The position numbers and the translations under genes are program-made. Below, one piece after another: positions 31,133 to 39,971 of a DNA stretch of 41,726 bases. The notes below the pieces were generated by a model. That model did no database searches. It was not told where the DNA came from and was given only the letters and a program-made list of their open reading frames with translations. Position 1 is the first letter of the stretch. Every line of letters begins with the position of its first letter. Source of the stretch: Stenomitos frigidus ULC18 (lineage in GTDB: Bacteria > Cyanobacteriota > Cyanobacteriia > Leptolyngbyales > Leptolyngbyaceae); assembly GCF_003003795.1 (NCBI RefSeq), contig NZ_PVWK01000051.1:1-41726 (forward strand), in the 5' to 3' direction.

Positions 31133-34046
31133 GCAATTAGACGATACGGAGTTGCAGCCGCAGTTACGCACAATCCAGGGAAATCAAGCTGTACTGCTGG
31201 ATGATCCGGAGTCTTTCTGGATCATCAAAGCAGGCTCCATGTCTGTTTTTACGGTGGCGCTTGCGGACGGCATGCCCAGCGGTGCCCGTCACCATCTTTT
31301 CAATGCCAGTGCAGGAGAAGCCCTGTTTAGCACAGCCGACGATCGCGGCATGGAATCTGGTCGCGGTCTTTTGGCGGTTGCTATTGAAGAAACCGAGCTA
31401 CTCCAATGTTCCATCTGGCAGTTAGGCAATCCGGCAACAACGACTGATCTGGATGCGATTTCCCTGCTAGAAACCTGGATTAATCACGTGAGTGCGGCCC
31501 TTAAACTAATGGCAACGGACGCCGTCAGTGTGCCCGCGATCGGCCGCAAGTTTCTCTCCCTAACGCCCGGTCAAACCTTCGAACCGTTCAAAGGCACGGT
31601 TGCCTGGGTGCAGGTGCAGCAGGGTACGGCTCGCTGGATGGGGCTGGCTACGGCTCCTCTAACGTCTGCGTCAGCGATGATGCCGTTTAGTCAGGGTCTA
31701 TGGTTGCAAGCAGAAACGACGATCGAAATTGCGCTGTTAGAAACCAATGAACTGGAGGATCTGGAAACGCTGCTGGCGGGGTTAACCCAATTGCATGGGC
31801 AGTTCCTTCACTGCCTTGATATCATTGAGCAACAGACCACAGCAGAAGCGTTTCGGCGGTTTCAAGAACGAGAAGTGCTGAATCGTCAGGTCACCGAGTC
31901 CACCTTAGACGCACTCGCCTCGGTTCTGCAGCCTCAGAGCCTACCAGCGCTCCCTACCGATGGCACGCCGCTCCTTGTGGCAGCCGGTGCGGTGGGTAGA
32001 GCCATGGCTGTCACGATTCAACCCCCAGCCCGCTCAGAAGCACTCAATCGGGTTAAAGATCCACTAGAGGCGATCGCCCGTGCCTCCCGCTTACGGATGC
32101 GGCGAGTGCTGCTGACCCATCGCTGGTGGCAACGCGATAACGGTCCCCTGCTGGCCTACACCGACCCAGACCGCGACCCAGTAGCGTTACTGCCAGCCGC
32201 AGCCGGTCGTTATGAATTATTTGATCCCGTCAGCCGACAGCGGGTTCTGGTGGATGAGCAGGTAGCGGCAACGCTGGCTCCCGAGGCTTTCATGTTCTAT
32301 CGCCCGCTGGGTGACAGCGTGAAGCGTCCGCTGGATTTGCTGTTCTTTAGTCTCAAAGGTCATCAACTCGATCTCATCCTGCTGGTGGTGACGGGGCTAG
32401 CAGCGACCCTGCTCGGCATGTTGATTCCGCAAGCAACGGCCATTCTCATCGATAGCGCCATCCCTGATGGCGATCGCGGCCTGCTCTTGCAGTTGGGTCT
32501 CGCACTGTTTGCAGTGGCGATCGGTCAAACCGCCTTTGAAATGGCACGGGGCGTGGTCAGCTTGCGAGTTGAAACCGCTGCCGATGCGGTGCTGCAACCG
32601 GCAGTCTGGGATAACTTACTCAGCCTCAAACCGTCTTTTTTCCGCCAGTATTCCTCTGGGGATATTCAATCGCGGGTGCTGTCGGTCGGCAAAATTCGGC
32701 GGCAGGTTAGCGGGGCGACTCTTCGCACTGTCTTTAGCAGCGTCTTTGCGCTCCTCAACCTGGGGCTCATGTTTGTCTACAGTTGGCAACTCGCGCTCAT
32801 TGCGTGCGTGCTGGCTTTTATTACAGTCTTTGTGACGATCGCCTCCAGTATGCTCAACCTGCGCCAGGTGCGGCCCCTGCAACAGTTGGATGGGTTACTG
32901 CTGGGGTTAACCGTGCAACTGATTAATGGGGTCGCCAAACTGCGGGTAGCTGCTGCTGAAGAGCGCGCCTTTGCCTACTGGGGCAAGAAGTATAGTCATC
33001 AGAAAAAACTGATGGCAAAATCCCAGCGGATTGATGATAGCGTCGCTGTGTTCAATGAAGTATTGCCCACGGTGAGCGCCGTACTTCTCTTCTGGTTTGC
33101 GATTCTCTTTATTCAGCAGTCGCGTGGCGATGCCACCACGGGTTTGAGTGCAGGTGTCTTTCTGGCCTTTAATGCGGCCTTTGGCATTTTTATTCAAGGG
33201 GCAAGAGATTTAAGCAATACCTTGATCAACACCCTGAACATCATTCCGCTGTGGGAGCGGGCACAATCCATCGTCAAGGCGGAACCGGAAGTAGATGCGA
33301 GCAAAACCGATCCAGGGCGACTGACGGGTCGATTGGCGCTAGAACATGTCACCTTCCGCTACCGCGAGGATGGCCCGTTGATTCTGGATGATGTCACCAT
33401 TCGTGCTGAACCGGGAGAATTTGTAGCGGTTGTTGGTCCGTCAGGGAGCGGTAAATCCACAGTCTTCCGACTGCTGCTCGGGTTTGAAACACCTGCCTCA
33501 GGCACCGTCTACTATGACGGTCAAGATCTATCGGGCTTAGATGTCAACGCGGTGCGGCGGCAGTTAGGGGTGGTCTTGCAAAATGGCAGGATTAGTACCG
33601 GCTCTCTGTTTGAAATTATCACTGGCGGCGCACTGGTCACGATGGATGAGGCGTGGGAAGCAGCCAATAACGCTGGCTTTGCTGACGACATCAAGCAAAT
33701 GCCGATGGGTATGCACACGGTCATTAGTGAAGGAGCCACTAACCTTTCCGGTGGGCAACGGCAACGGCTGTTAATTGCCCGAGCGTTGGTGCTCAAACCC
33801 AAAATTATTTTGATGGATGAAGCCACAAGCGCTCTCGATAACAATACACAGGCGGTGATTACCGAGAGCCTGTATCGCATGAATGCCACGCGGGTAGTGA
33901 TTGCTCACCGCCTGAGTACGATTCGCGATGCCGATCGCATTTACGTTGTGGAAGCGGGGCGCGTGGTGCAGATGGGTCACTTTGATGAACTGGTGCAGCA
34001 GGAAGGGGGTCTGTTTGCACGACTCGCCGCACGGCAGTTGGAATGA
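31125..34046 (+). CDS. NHLM bacteriocin ABC transporter, second subunit
   Basis: 973 residues, with strong ribosome site GGAGGTG before the ATG and overlap with the upstream gene. The large N-terminal part (about 1-400) has a cupin/cNMP-like barrel start (FWIIKAGSMSVFTV) and a second segment typical of this NHLM subfamily. It has no C39 peptidase. The exporter transmembrane domain runs about 410-700. The NBD holds Walker A GPSGSGKST near 771, LSGGQRQRLL, Walker B IILMDEATSALD and AHRLST. It probably forms a heterodimer with the C39 transporter. The soluble N-terminus may gate transport or meet the tandem cNMP-fold protein. Confidence 0.94.
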   Translation: MLKQLDDTELQPQLRTIQGNQAVLLDDPESFWIIKAGSMSVFTVALADGMPSGARHHLFNASAGEALFSTADDRGMESGRGLLAVAIEETELLQCSIWQLGNPATTTDLDAISLLETWINHVSAALKLMATDAVSVPAIGRKFLSLTPGQTFEPFKGTVAWVQVQQGTARWMGLATAPLTSASAMMPFSQGLWLQAETTIEIALLETNELEDLETLLAGLTQLHGQFLHCLDIIEQQTTAEAFRRFQEREVLNRQVTESTLDALASVLQPQSLPALPTDGTPLLVAAGAVGRAMAVTIQPPARSEALNRVKDPLEAIARASRLRMRRVLLTHRWWQRDNGPLLAYTDPDRDPVALLPAAAGRYELFDPVSRQRVLVDEQVAATLAPEAFMFYRPLGDSVKRPLDLLFFSLKGHQLDLILLVVTGLAATLLGMLIPQATAILIDSAIPDGDRGLLLQLGLALFAVAIGQTAFEMARGVVSLRVETAADAVLQPAVWDNLLSLKPSFFRQYSSGDIQSRVLSVGKIRRQVSGATLRTVFSSVFALLNLGLMFVYSWQLALIACVLAFITVFVTIASSMLNLRQVRPLQQLDGLLLGLTVQLINGVAKLRVAAAEERAFAYWGKKYSHQKKLMAKSQRIDDSVAVFNEVLPTVSAVLLFWFAILFIQQSRGDATTGLSAGVFLAFNAAFGIFIQGARDLSNTLINTLNIIPLWERAQSIVKAEPEVDASKTDPGRLTGRLALEHVTFRYREDGPLILDDVTIRAEPGEFVAVVGPSGSGKSTVFRLLLGFETPASGTVYYDGQDLSGLDVNAVRRQLGVVLQNGRISTGSLFEIITGGALVTMDEAWEAANNAGFADDIKQMPMGMHTVISEGATNLSGGQRQRLLIARALVLKPKIILMDEATSALDNNTQAVITESLYRMNATRVVIAHRLSTIRDADRIYVVEAGRVVQMGHFDELVQQEGGLFARLAARQLE

Positions 34047-34087
34047 TTTTACAAACTTACGTTTGATGGAAAAGGGTGTGAACAATT

Positions 34088-34171
34088 ATGGACTTCTTCA
34101 CGGTCGGCTTATGCCTGGTTTGTTTTTTGATTTTGATCGCCTTCTGGCTGCCTGATGTGTTGAAAAGCTGA
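34088..34171 (+). CDS. Possible 27-aa single-helix membrane peptide
   Basis: The frame begins 41 bp after the exporter stop, with GGAAAAGGG about 12-20 bases upstream. It encodes MDFFTVGLCLVCFLILIAFW plus LPDVLKS, a nearly complete membrane-spanning segment. Position and composition suit a small accessory subunit or immunity peptide of the exporter, but length alone gives weak support. Confidence 0.4.
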   Translation: MDFFTVGLCLVCFLILIAFWLPDVLKS

Positions 34172-34258
34172 AGGCCAGAACGAAGTGCCCCGGCTGCTTT
34201 AAAACAGTCGAAGCACTGTACCTCGATGTGAACATTTACCGTCTTGATGGAATTAGCC

Positions 34259-35230
34259 ATGCTCAAACCTCTCCGATCGGTTCTAAACAACTTTAAATTA
34301 GGTCAAAAACTGACCCTCCTTTTGCTAGTAGTGTTTGCTGTGGGAGTCGTGGCCAGTGGTGTCGCGCTATCGAGCATCCTGAACACCAGTGCTCAAAATG
34401 AAGTCACGTCAAAAGCACTCATGCTCATGACAACGATGATTTCAGTGCGAGATTACACCAACACGCAAGTGAAACCAGAGTTAAAAGATAAATTAGCAAC
34501 GGAATTTTTACCTCAAACGGTGCCGTCCTACTCAGCACGGGAGGTCTTCGAAAAGGTGCGCACTGATCCGGAATACAAGGAATTTTTCTATAAAGAAGCC
34601 ACGCTGAATCCCACCAATTTGAGAGACAAAGCCGATAGCTTTGAAGCGCCGCTGGTTGAGCAATTTCGCAAGGATGCCAATCTCAAAGAGCTGCGAGGCT
34701 TTCATGATTCTCCCAGTGGCAAACTCTTCTATATTGCGCGTCCACTTCCCATTTCTAAAGACAGTTGCTTGCAATGCCACAGTACGCCCGAGGCTGCGCC
34801 CAAGAGCATGATTGAGCGCTATGGCGCGACCAATGGCTTCGGTTGGAAACTCAAGGAAGTGGTGGGCGCACAAATTATCTCTGTTCCTGCTACCACCGTG
34901 CTACAAAATGCTCAAAAATCCTTTCTCTTGTTGATCGGCGTTTTCCTACTGATCTTTGCCGCGACAATTCTGGTCGTCAATTTCTGGTTAAAACGGTATG
35001 TGGTGCGCCCTCTCAATCGAATGGCGAAGGTCGCAGAAGCGGTAAGTATGGGCGATACAGCGGCAGAGTTTGAGCGCACATCCAATGATGAAGTGGGCAG
35101 TCTGGCAGAAACATTTTCGCGTATGAAAATGAGCCTGACGATGGCAATGCAGCGCCTGGAGCAGTATCGTAGTAGCCGTCGCAGCGTTGATCGTAGTGTC
35201 GATCGACCACCCAGTTCTCAGGAGCGGTAA
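34259..35230 (+). CDS. Tll0287-like (DUF3365) c-heme sensor with HAMP domain
   Basis: 323 residues from the ATG at 34259 (GGA about ten bases upstream; ATG 34247 is an alternative). One membrane helix (LTLLLLVVFAVGVVASGVAL) is followed by a periplasmic Tll0287-like domain with CLQCH (about 170-174), a c-type heme attachment motif. A second helix (LLLIGVFLLIFAATILVVNFWL) and a HAMP domain (VVRPLNRMAKVAEAVSMGD... NDEVGSLAETFSRM) follow. The protein ends soon after with an Arg/Ser tail, so no kinase or methyl-accepting output is attached. It may sense redox, oxygen or NO and signal through a partner, perhaps the neighbouring kinases on the other strand. Confidence 0.87.
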   Translation: MLKPLRSVLNNFKLGQKLTLLLLVVFAVGVVASGVALSSILNTSAQNEVTSKALMLMTTMISVRDYTNTQVKPELKDKLATEFLPQTVPSYSAREVFEKVRTDPEYKEFFYKEATLNPTNLRDKADSFEAPLVEQFRKDANLKELRGFHDSPSGKLFYIARPLPISKDSCLQCHSTPEAAPKSMIERYGATNGFGWKLKEVVGAQIISVPATTVLQNAQKSFLLLIGVFLLIFAATILVVNFWLKRYVVRPLNRMAKVAEAVSMGDTAAEFERTSNDEVGSLAETFSRMKMSLTMAMQRLEQYRSSRRSVDRSVDRPPSSQER

Positions 35231-35261
35231 CGCCACTGATCGGCCTACTGCACTGCTAGCC

Positions 35262-36401
35262 CTATGGCAGCGCTAACAGCAGACGTTGCCGAAATTTAGT
35301 CGCCTGTTCAGGATTGGGAATCTCAGCAGCGACGGCTTCAATGAGTTCTTTAGACGTCACTTCTGGGTCATTAAACAGAATCTCTTCCAGAATGTACTTC
35401 GCCATTGGCCCAATATATTGAGTGAGTTCTTGCTGGCAAAGCTCGATAAATTCTGCACTCAAGTTGAAACCCGGTGCTGCGTCACTCACAGCGTTGGCCA
35501 TGAATGGTTCCGCTGCTAGCGGCATCGCACTCTGGAACCCAGCTTCGGTCGATCGCTCCAACACCGACAGCACTTCTTGAGCCGACTGGTACCGATCCAT
35601 TGGTTTCTCTGCCACCATTTTGCTCAGAATCGGGCTGAGCCTGGAAGTGCTGCTGACATAGGATTGCCAGCGCCACTCAAGGGAGCGTTGATCAATTAAA
35701 TCCAGTGGTTCTCGCCCTGTTAAAAGCACAATCGCGGTGACCGCCAGTGCATAGAGGTCGCTACACGGATAACACTGCCCAACCCGAATCTGCTCCGGAG
35801 GAGAATACCCAAACTTACCAACAAACGACAGATGCTCTGACTCGTTGGCTGATTGGACACTATTGGCCCAGATCTGAGATACCTTCTGCTTCACCAGCCC
35901 AAAATCAATTAAAACTGGTTTCGCTTGTCCCCTGGGCAACATAATGTTGTCTGGAGAAATATCGCGATGCACGATATTGTTTTCATGCAGATGAGCGAGC
36001 ACGGGCAGCAAGTCTTTTAACCACTGCGTAATCTCCGACTCCGAAAAGAGCTTGCCTTGCTTTTGCCGCTCTCTCAAGAGACGGAAATAGGTTTTACCGT
36101 CAATATATTCCTGCACAATAAATAGCTGTTCTGCTTCTTCGAACCAGGCCAGAAATTTGGGCACCTGAGGGTGGTTGATCTTGTACAAAACCCTGGCTTC
36201 TCGCTCAAAGAGCTTACGAGAGCGTTGAATGGCGGCCTGATCCGTATTGGTCGGCAAAAAGACCTTCAGGACGCACATTTCACCGCACCGCTCGACATTT
36301 GAAGCCAGGTAGGTACGCCCAAAGCCACCCCTCCCCAGAACCCCCTGAATTTGATAGCGGTTCTTGACGACAGTGCCAATTTCAATCTCTGCTTTTAACA
36401 C
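35262..36401 (-). CDS. Ser/Thr protein kinase with one C-terminal helical module
   Basis: 379 residues from a GTG. The kinase domain (about 14-285) has glycine loop LGRGGFGRTYLA, catalytic lysine in CVLKVF, HRDISPDNIML and LIDFGLVK; HRDIS replaces HRDIK, as in many cyanobacterial kinases, so activity should be tested. The C-terminal 60 residues (about 315-378: CQQELTQYIGPMAKYILEE... AAEIPNPEQATKFRQRLL) form a helical module shared with the adjacent kinase. No membrane helix. It follows the larger kinase by 77 bp and is probably in its operon. Confidence 0.92.
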   Translation of the reverse strand: MLKAEIEIGTVVKNRYQIQGVLGRGGFGRTYLASNVERCGEMCVLKVFLPTNTDQAAIQRSRKLFEREARVLYKINHPQVPKFLAWFEEAEQLFIVQEYIDGKTYFRLLRERQKQGKLFSESEITQWLKDLLPVLAHLHENNIVHRDISPDNIMLPRGQAKPVLIDFGLVKQKVSQIWANSVQSANESEHLSFVGKFGYSPPEQIRVGQCYPCSDLYALAVTAIVLLTGREPLDLIDQRSLEWRWQSYVSSTSRLSPILSKMVAEKPMDRYQSAQEVLSVLERSTEAGFQSAMPLAAEPFMANAVSDAAPGFNLSAEFIELCQQELTQYIGPMAKYILEEILFNDPEVTSKELIEAVAAEIPNPEQATKFRQRLLLALP

Positions 36402-36478
36402 GGTTGGGCGGTTGCTGATGATCCAGGATACAGGACAGTGATTTTAGCCTTCAGTTTACTACAGGCTTACGGAGTCGT

Positions 36479-38434
36479 TTATGAGTTTAGTGACAGTAGT
36501 AGACGCTGACGAAACTCTGCTGCTTGTTTGGTATTCGGAATTTCTGCCGCTAACGTCTCAATCAACTGATAAACAGAAAGATGGGGGTTTTGCTCCAACG
36601 TATCCTCCACAATGTATTTCGCCATCGGACCAATACAACGGGTTAGCTCTTGTTGACATTGGCTAGCAAAGGTTGGGGTGGGTTGAGACGACGACACTGC
36701 TTTGGTCTGACTCCCCGACTGATGGGACGTTGATTGCGGCGGCAGGTTGTCCATTTTTCTGCCTGACTGCATTGCTTGGGTGGGAGTCTCACTCTTAGAC
36801 AAGGCTGCCAGTGACGTTGCAACACGTTTCTTAAACTCAGCCGCTTGCTGAAGGTCAGGAATTTCTGCCGCAAGCGCTTCAATCAGTTGCTCTTGAGACA
36901 AGCCAGGGTGATCATCCAGCGTGTCTTCTAGAATACACTTTGCCATCATGCCGATGTAACGACTGAGGGCTTGCTGACACAGGTCGAGAACCGTTGAGTC
37001 TAAGTGGGGTAAAGCGCCTTCAAACGCTGTATCAATTGGCAAGGGCTCAAAGTCCTGGCTTCCAATCGGTTCTGCTGATTCAAGGCTTAATCTAGGCATG
37101 AATTGAGTGTCCAATGACGTGGCAACACTCTTCTTAAACTCAGCGGATTGTTGAGGATCAGGAATTTCAGCCGCAAGCGCCTCAATCAATTGCTCCTGGG
37201 ACAGACCAGGGGTATCTTCCAGGGTGTCTTCTACAATACACGTTGCTACCACGCCAATATACTGGCTGAGGGTTTGCTGGCACTGCTTGAGAAACGCTGG
37301 GTCTAGATCGGAAAACGCTTCAGCCTGGCTGCTAAATTGCAGTTGACCGAAAAGGGAACTTGTCGATCGGTCAGCGTCTGTATCGAGTAAGGCAGCCGCA
37401 TAGTCTACCGAAGTATCGAGATCAGGGTCTGTATAACGTTCATTCCTCAGGGAATCGGCCTGCGCCTGCAATTGTTTAAAATAGTCTGTCTCTTCAATTT
37501 CAGCAAGTTGCTGATTTTTATCGGTTTCGTCAATCTCAATCTCAAGTGTTAGCGCTAAGCTCTCTCCAGAAAAAGTAGACGGTTGGGGCTGTAGAAGGGC
37601 AAGGACTTCTGAGGCCGATTGATACCGATCATCCGGCTTCTCGGCTAGCATCTTGTCTAGAATCGTTGACAGGCGATCGTCAACCTCAACATGAGACTGC
37701 CATTGCCATTCCAAGGAGCGATTAATTAAGCCTCCGGGTTCTTTACCCGTCAACAGCACGATCGCCGTTACTGCCAGTGAGTACAGGTCACTGCAGGGGT
37801 AACATTGCCCCATACGGATCTGTTCTGGCGGCGAATAGCCAAATTTACCCACGAAGGACGTTTCGGGCGGAGGACTGGAGCGATCGGATGTCATCTCCCA
37901 AATTTGCGAAACCCTCTGCTTGACTAGCCCAAAATCAATCAATATTGGCTGCCATTGACCATCGGGCAGCATGATGTTGTCGGGAGAGATATCGCGGTGA
38001 ACAATATCGTTGCGATGTAAATAATCCAGCACAGACAACAGGCTCTGGAGCCATTGGCTCACTTCCGCTTGAGAAAAGGGTTGGTGCTGATGGGACAGTC
38101 GATCATGCAGCAACCGAAAGTACGTCTTGCCGCTAATATACTCTTGAACGATGAACAGACTTTCATCGTGCTCAAACAGTGCTAAAAACCTCGGAATTTG
38201 AGGATGATTGATTTTGTATAAGATCCTCGCTTCTCTCTCAAACAGCTCCCGTGCTTTTTGTACCGCATACTGTTTCGTATGAGTCGGCACAAATTCTTTC
38301 AAAACACACGGCTCATCAAAACGCTCGACATCAGACGCTAGGTACGTGCGCCCAAAACCACCCCGCCCAAGCACGTCCCGAATTTGATAGCGGTTATTGA
38401 TTAAGGTTCCAATCCCTATCTTTGCGTCTGCCAT
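36479..38434 (-). CDS. Ser/Thr protein kinase with three C-terminal helical modules
   Basis: 651 residues from the ATG at 38434 (a TTG frame begins two codons earlier). The kinase domain is closely paralogous to the previous gene (LGRGGFGRTYLA, CVLKEF, HRDISPDNIML, LIDFGLVKQRVSQIW). An acidic linker (about 290-375) follows. Then come three copies of the roughly 60-residue module CQQxLSxYIGxxAxxIxEDTL...LIEALAAEIPxxQxAxEF at about 380-440, 480-540 and 588-650, separated by Ser/Pro-rich linkers. The last copy is closest to that of the downstream kinase. The modules probably mediate oligomerisation or substrate docking. Confidence 0.92.
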   Translation of the reverse strand: MADAKIGIGTLINNRYQIRDVLGRGGFGRTYLASDVERFDEPCVLKEFVPTHTKQYAVQKARELFEREARILYKINHPQIPRFLALFEHDESLFIVQEYISGKTYFRLLHDRLSHQHQPFSQAEVSQWLQSLLSVLDYLHRNDIVHRDISPDNIMLPDGQWQPILIDFGLVKQRVSQIWEMTSDRSSPPPETSFVGKFGYSPPEQIRMGQCYPCSDLYSLAVTAIVLLTGKEPGGLINRSLEWQWQSHVEVDDRLSTILDKMLAEKPDDRYQSASEVLALLQPQPSTFSGESLALTLEIEIDETDKNQQLAEIEETDYFKQLQAQADSLRNERYTDPDLDTSVDYAAALLDTDADRSTSSLFGQLQFSSQAEAFSDLDPAFLKQCQQTLSQYIGVVATCIVEDTLEDTPGLSQEQLIEALAAEIPDPQQSAEFKKSVATSLDTQFMPRLSLESAEPIGSQDFEPLPIDTAFEGALPHLDSTVLDLCQQALSRYIGMMAKCILEDTLDDHPGLSQEQLIEALAAEIPDLQQAAEFKKRVATSLAALSKSETPTQAMQSGRKMDNLPPQSTSHQSGSQTKAVSSSQPTPTFASQCQQELTRCIGPMAKYIVEDTLEQNPHLSVYQLIETLAAEIPNTKQAAEFRQRLLLSLNS

Positions 38435-39193
38435 GCCCAAGCAACTTGTTGCACCTGAAGATACGAGAATCCCTCGATGTCTGATAGATCTCTAGTAATA
38501 GCTGTCTTAACTCTAAACGATTAGTTGAGAAATAAAATAGGAATTATGGGTGGCTCACAACGATTCATATAGAAATCCTATTTGATTTTTGAAAAGCTCC
38601 GTACATTTGAAGCTTCGGAAAATTAAAGGTGGTATTTTTCAGAAACCACTCCAACAACCACTTGAGTTGAAGGAACGAATGGGCTAAACCACAAAAATGG
38701 CGAATCTAGGTCTTCGCTCAAAGTTACGCATCCTCAATGGGATTTTGTTGAGGACAATTGGGCGCAAAGCGAATGCAGTGAATCTGCCATTGCCGGCTCG
38801 GTTGTCCCTCATTAAATGGGCTGAGATAGGCATTGAGCCGAGATACGTGCGAAAGTTGATCATATGAGTGCTAAAGCCCTTCATAGAGAGGCTTTTAGAA
38901 TCTAGCTCGAAACAGGGCTAATTTTGTTGGTCTCTTGCTAAGGTGAGCAGAAGTGCCACGTGGCATCAGGGTTTCAGCCTCTGAAAACGGGTAAAAACGC
39001 CGCTGTACTACCCACTTTTGAGCAAAATTAGTCCAAAACGGGTCCAGAGCCACTAGTACACCCCAAAAAACCGGTTGCTCTTGAACCACTCACTTCCCCG
39101 TTCACTCAGCGATCGCGGCCAGCACTCAGTCAATCATTGTGACCCACGATCCAGCATGATAAGAGTGCAGGTTCTTGGCAATAAAGCAGCAGC
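38435..39193. other. Gene-free 760-bp stretch
   Basis: It should contain the promoters of the kinase operon (minus) and of the cyAbrB gene (plus). TGCCACGTGGCA at 38954-38965 is a perfect 12-bp palindrome and possible operator. Two minus-strand open frames (38684-38884, 38895-39089) have no ribosome sites or family likeness and may be remnants. Nothing mobile was recognised. Confidence 0.4.
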
Positions 39194-39583
39194 ATGGCGA
39201 AACAGAAGACGAGCGAACCCCTGACAGGCGCAGCATTACTGCAGAAGGTAAAGACGTTAGCGGCTCTGAGCAAGACCCAGAAAGCGAAAGCCTGCGGTTA
39301 TTACACGGTCACGAAGGGTGGCGGGGAACGCGTCAACCTGCTGCAGTTTCTGCAGGCTCTCATTGAAGCGGAAGGCATTGCACTGGACAAACCAGCTGCT
39401 GAACGTGGTCGAGATGGGCGCAGTGCGCGTTACCGGATCACGGTGCAAGCGAATGGTCAATTGTTGATCGGGACCGCGTATACCCAGCAAATGGGGCTCC
39501 AGCCGGGTGATACGTTTGAGTTGGTGCTGGGGCGCAAACACTTCCAACTCAAACCACTGGACTCTGTCGATGGCGGGGTCTGA
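39194..39583 (+). CDS. cyAbrB-type transcriptional regulator
   Basis: 129 residues. It has the cyanobacterial AbrB architecture: a helical N-terminus (PLTGAALLQKVKTLAALSKTQKAKACGYYTV, given here in part as GAALLQKV and KACGYYTV) and a C-terminal AbrB/SpoVT-like swapped-hairpin DNA-binding domain (YRITVQANGQLLIGTAYTQQ, GDTFELVLGRKHFQLK). cyAbrB proteins bind widely over the genome and balance carbon/nitrogen metabolism; many cyanobacteria have two or more. No operon partner. Confidence 0.9.
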   Translation: MAKQKTSEPLTGAALLQKVKTLAALSKTQKAKACGYYTVTKGGGERVNLLQFLQALIEAEGIALDKPAAERGRDGRSARYRITVQANGQLLIGTAYTQQMGLQPGDTFELVLGRKHFQLKPLDSVDGGV

Positions 39584-39971
39584 CACCGTTTCTGGCCAGG
39601 AAGGAGCACAGCGCTTAAAAACTTTCCTCGGAGATGTTTCAGACTGTGATCTGGCTGCTTTTAGTCAAGCTGAGGCGCAAAATTGCTGTCAGCGCGTTGG
39701 GGCAGAGCGTGATGGCTCCCTGCGACTGCGCTTCGCTTTAACGGCCAATCATGGCGGGGACGGCACACGGTCCCCAGTCTCCGCTTGCAGGCAAGGAGCG
39801 ACCGCGATCGCGTCGCCAGCGATGGGACAGTCAGGGTACGCAAACCTCGCTCACCTTACCCCTGAACCGTTCTGGTCACGGGTGTCGCGAGCAATGATCT
39901 GACGGCTGCGGTTTCTGTTTGTGGCAACGGGAACTCTAGTTAAACAATTCCCAGGCAGTGCTTAAGACCGC
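39584..39971. other. Gene-free stretch upstream of third kinase
   Basis: About 390 bp rich in GCGATCGC-type sites (for example near 39800). No coding frame with a ribosome site, no clear terminator and no repeats; presumably the kinase promoter lies at its right end. Confidence 0.4.

Noticed and set aside
38684-39089. Two minus-strand frames in the 38.4-39.2 kb gap
   Set aside because: No ribosome sites, compositions unlike real proteins, no recognised family; at most remnants.
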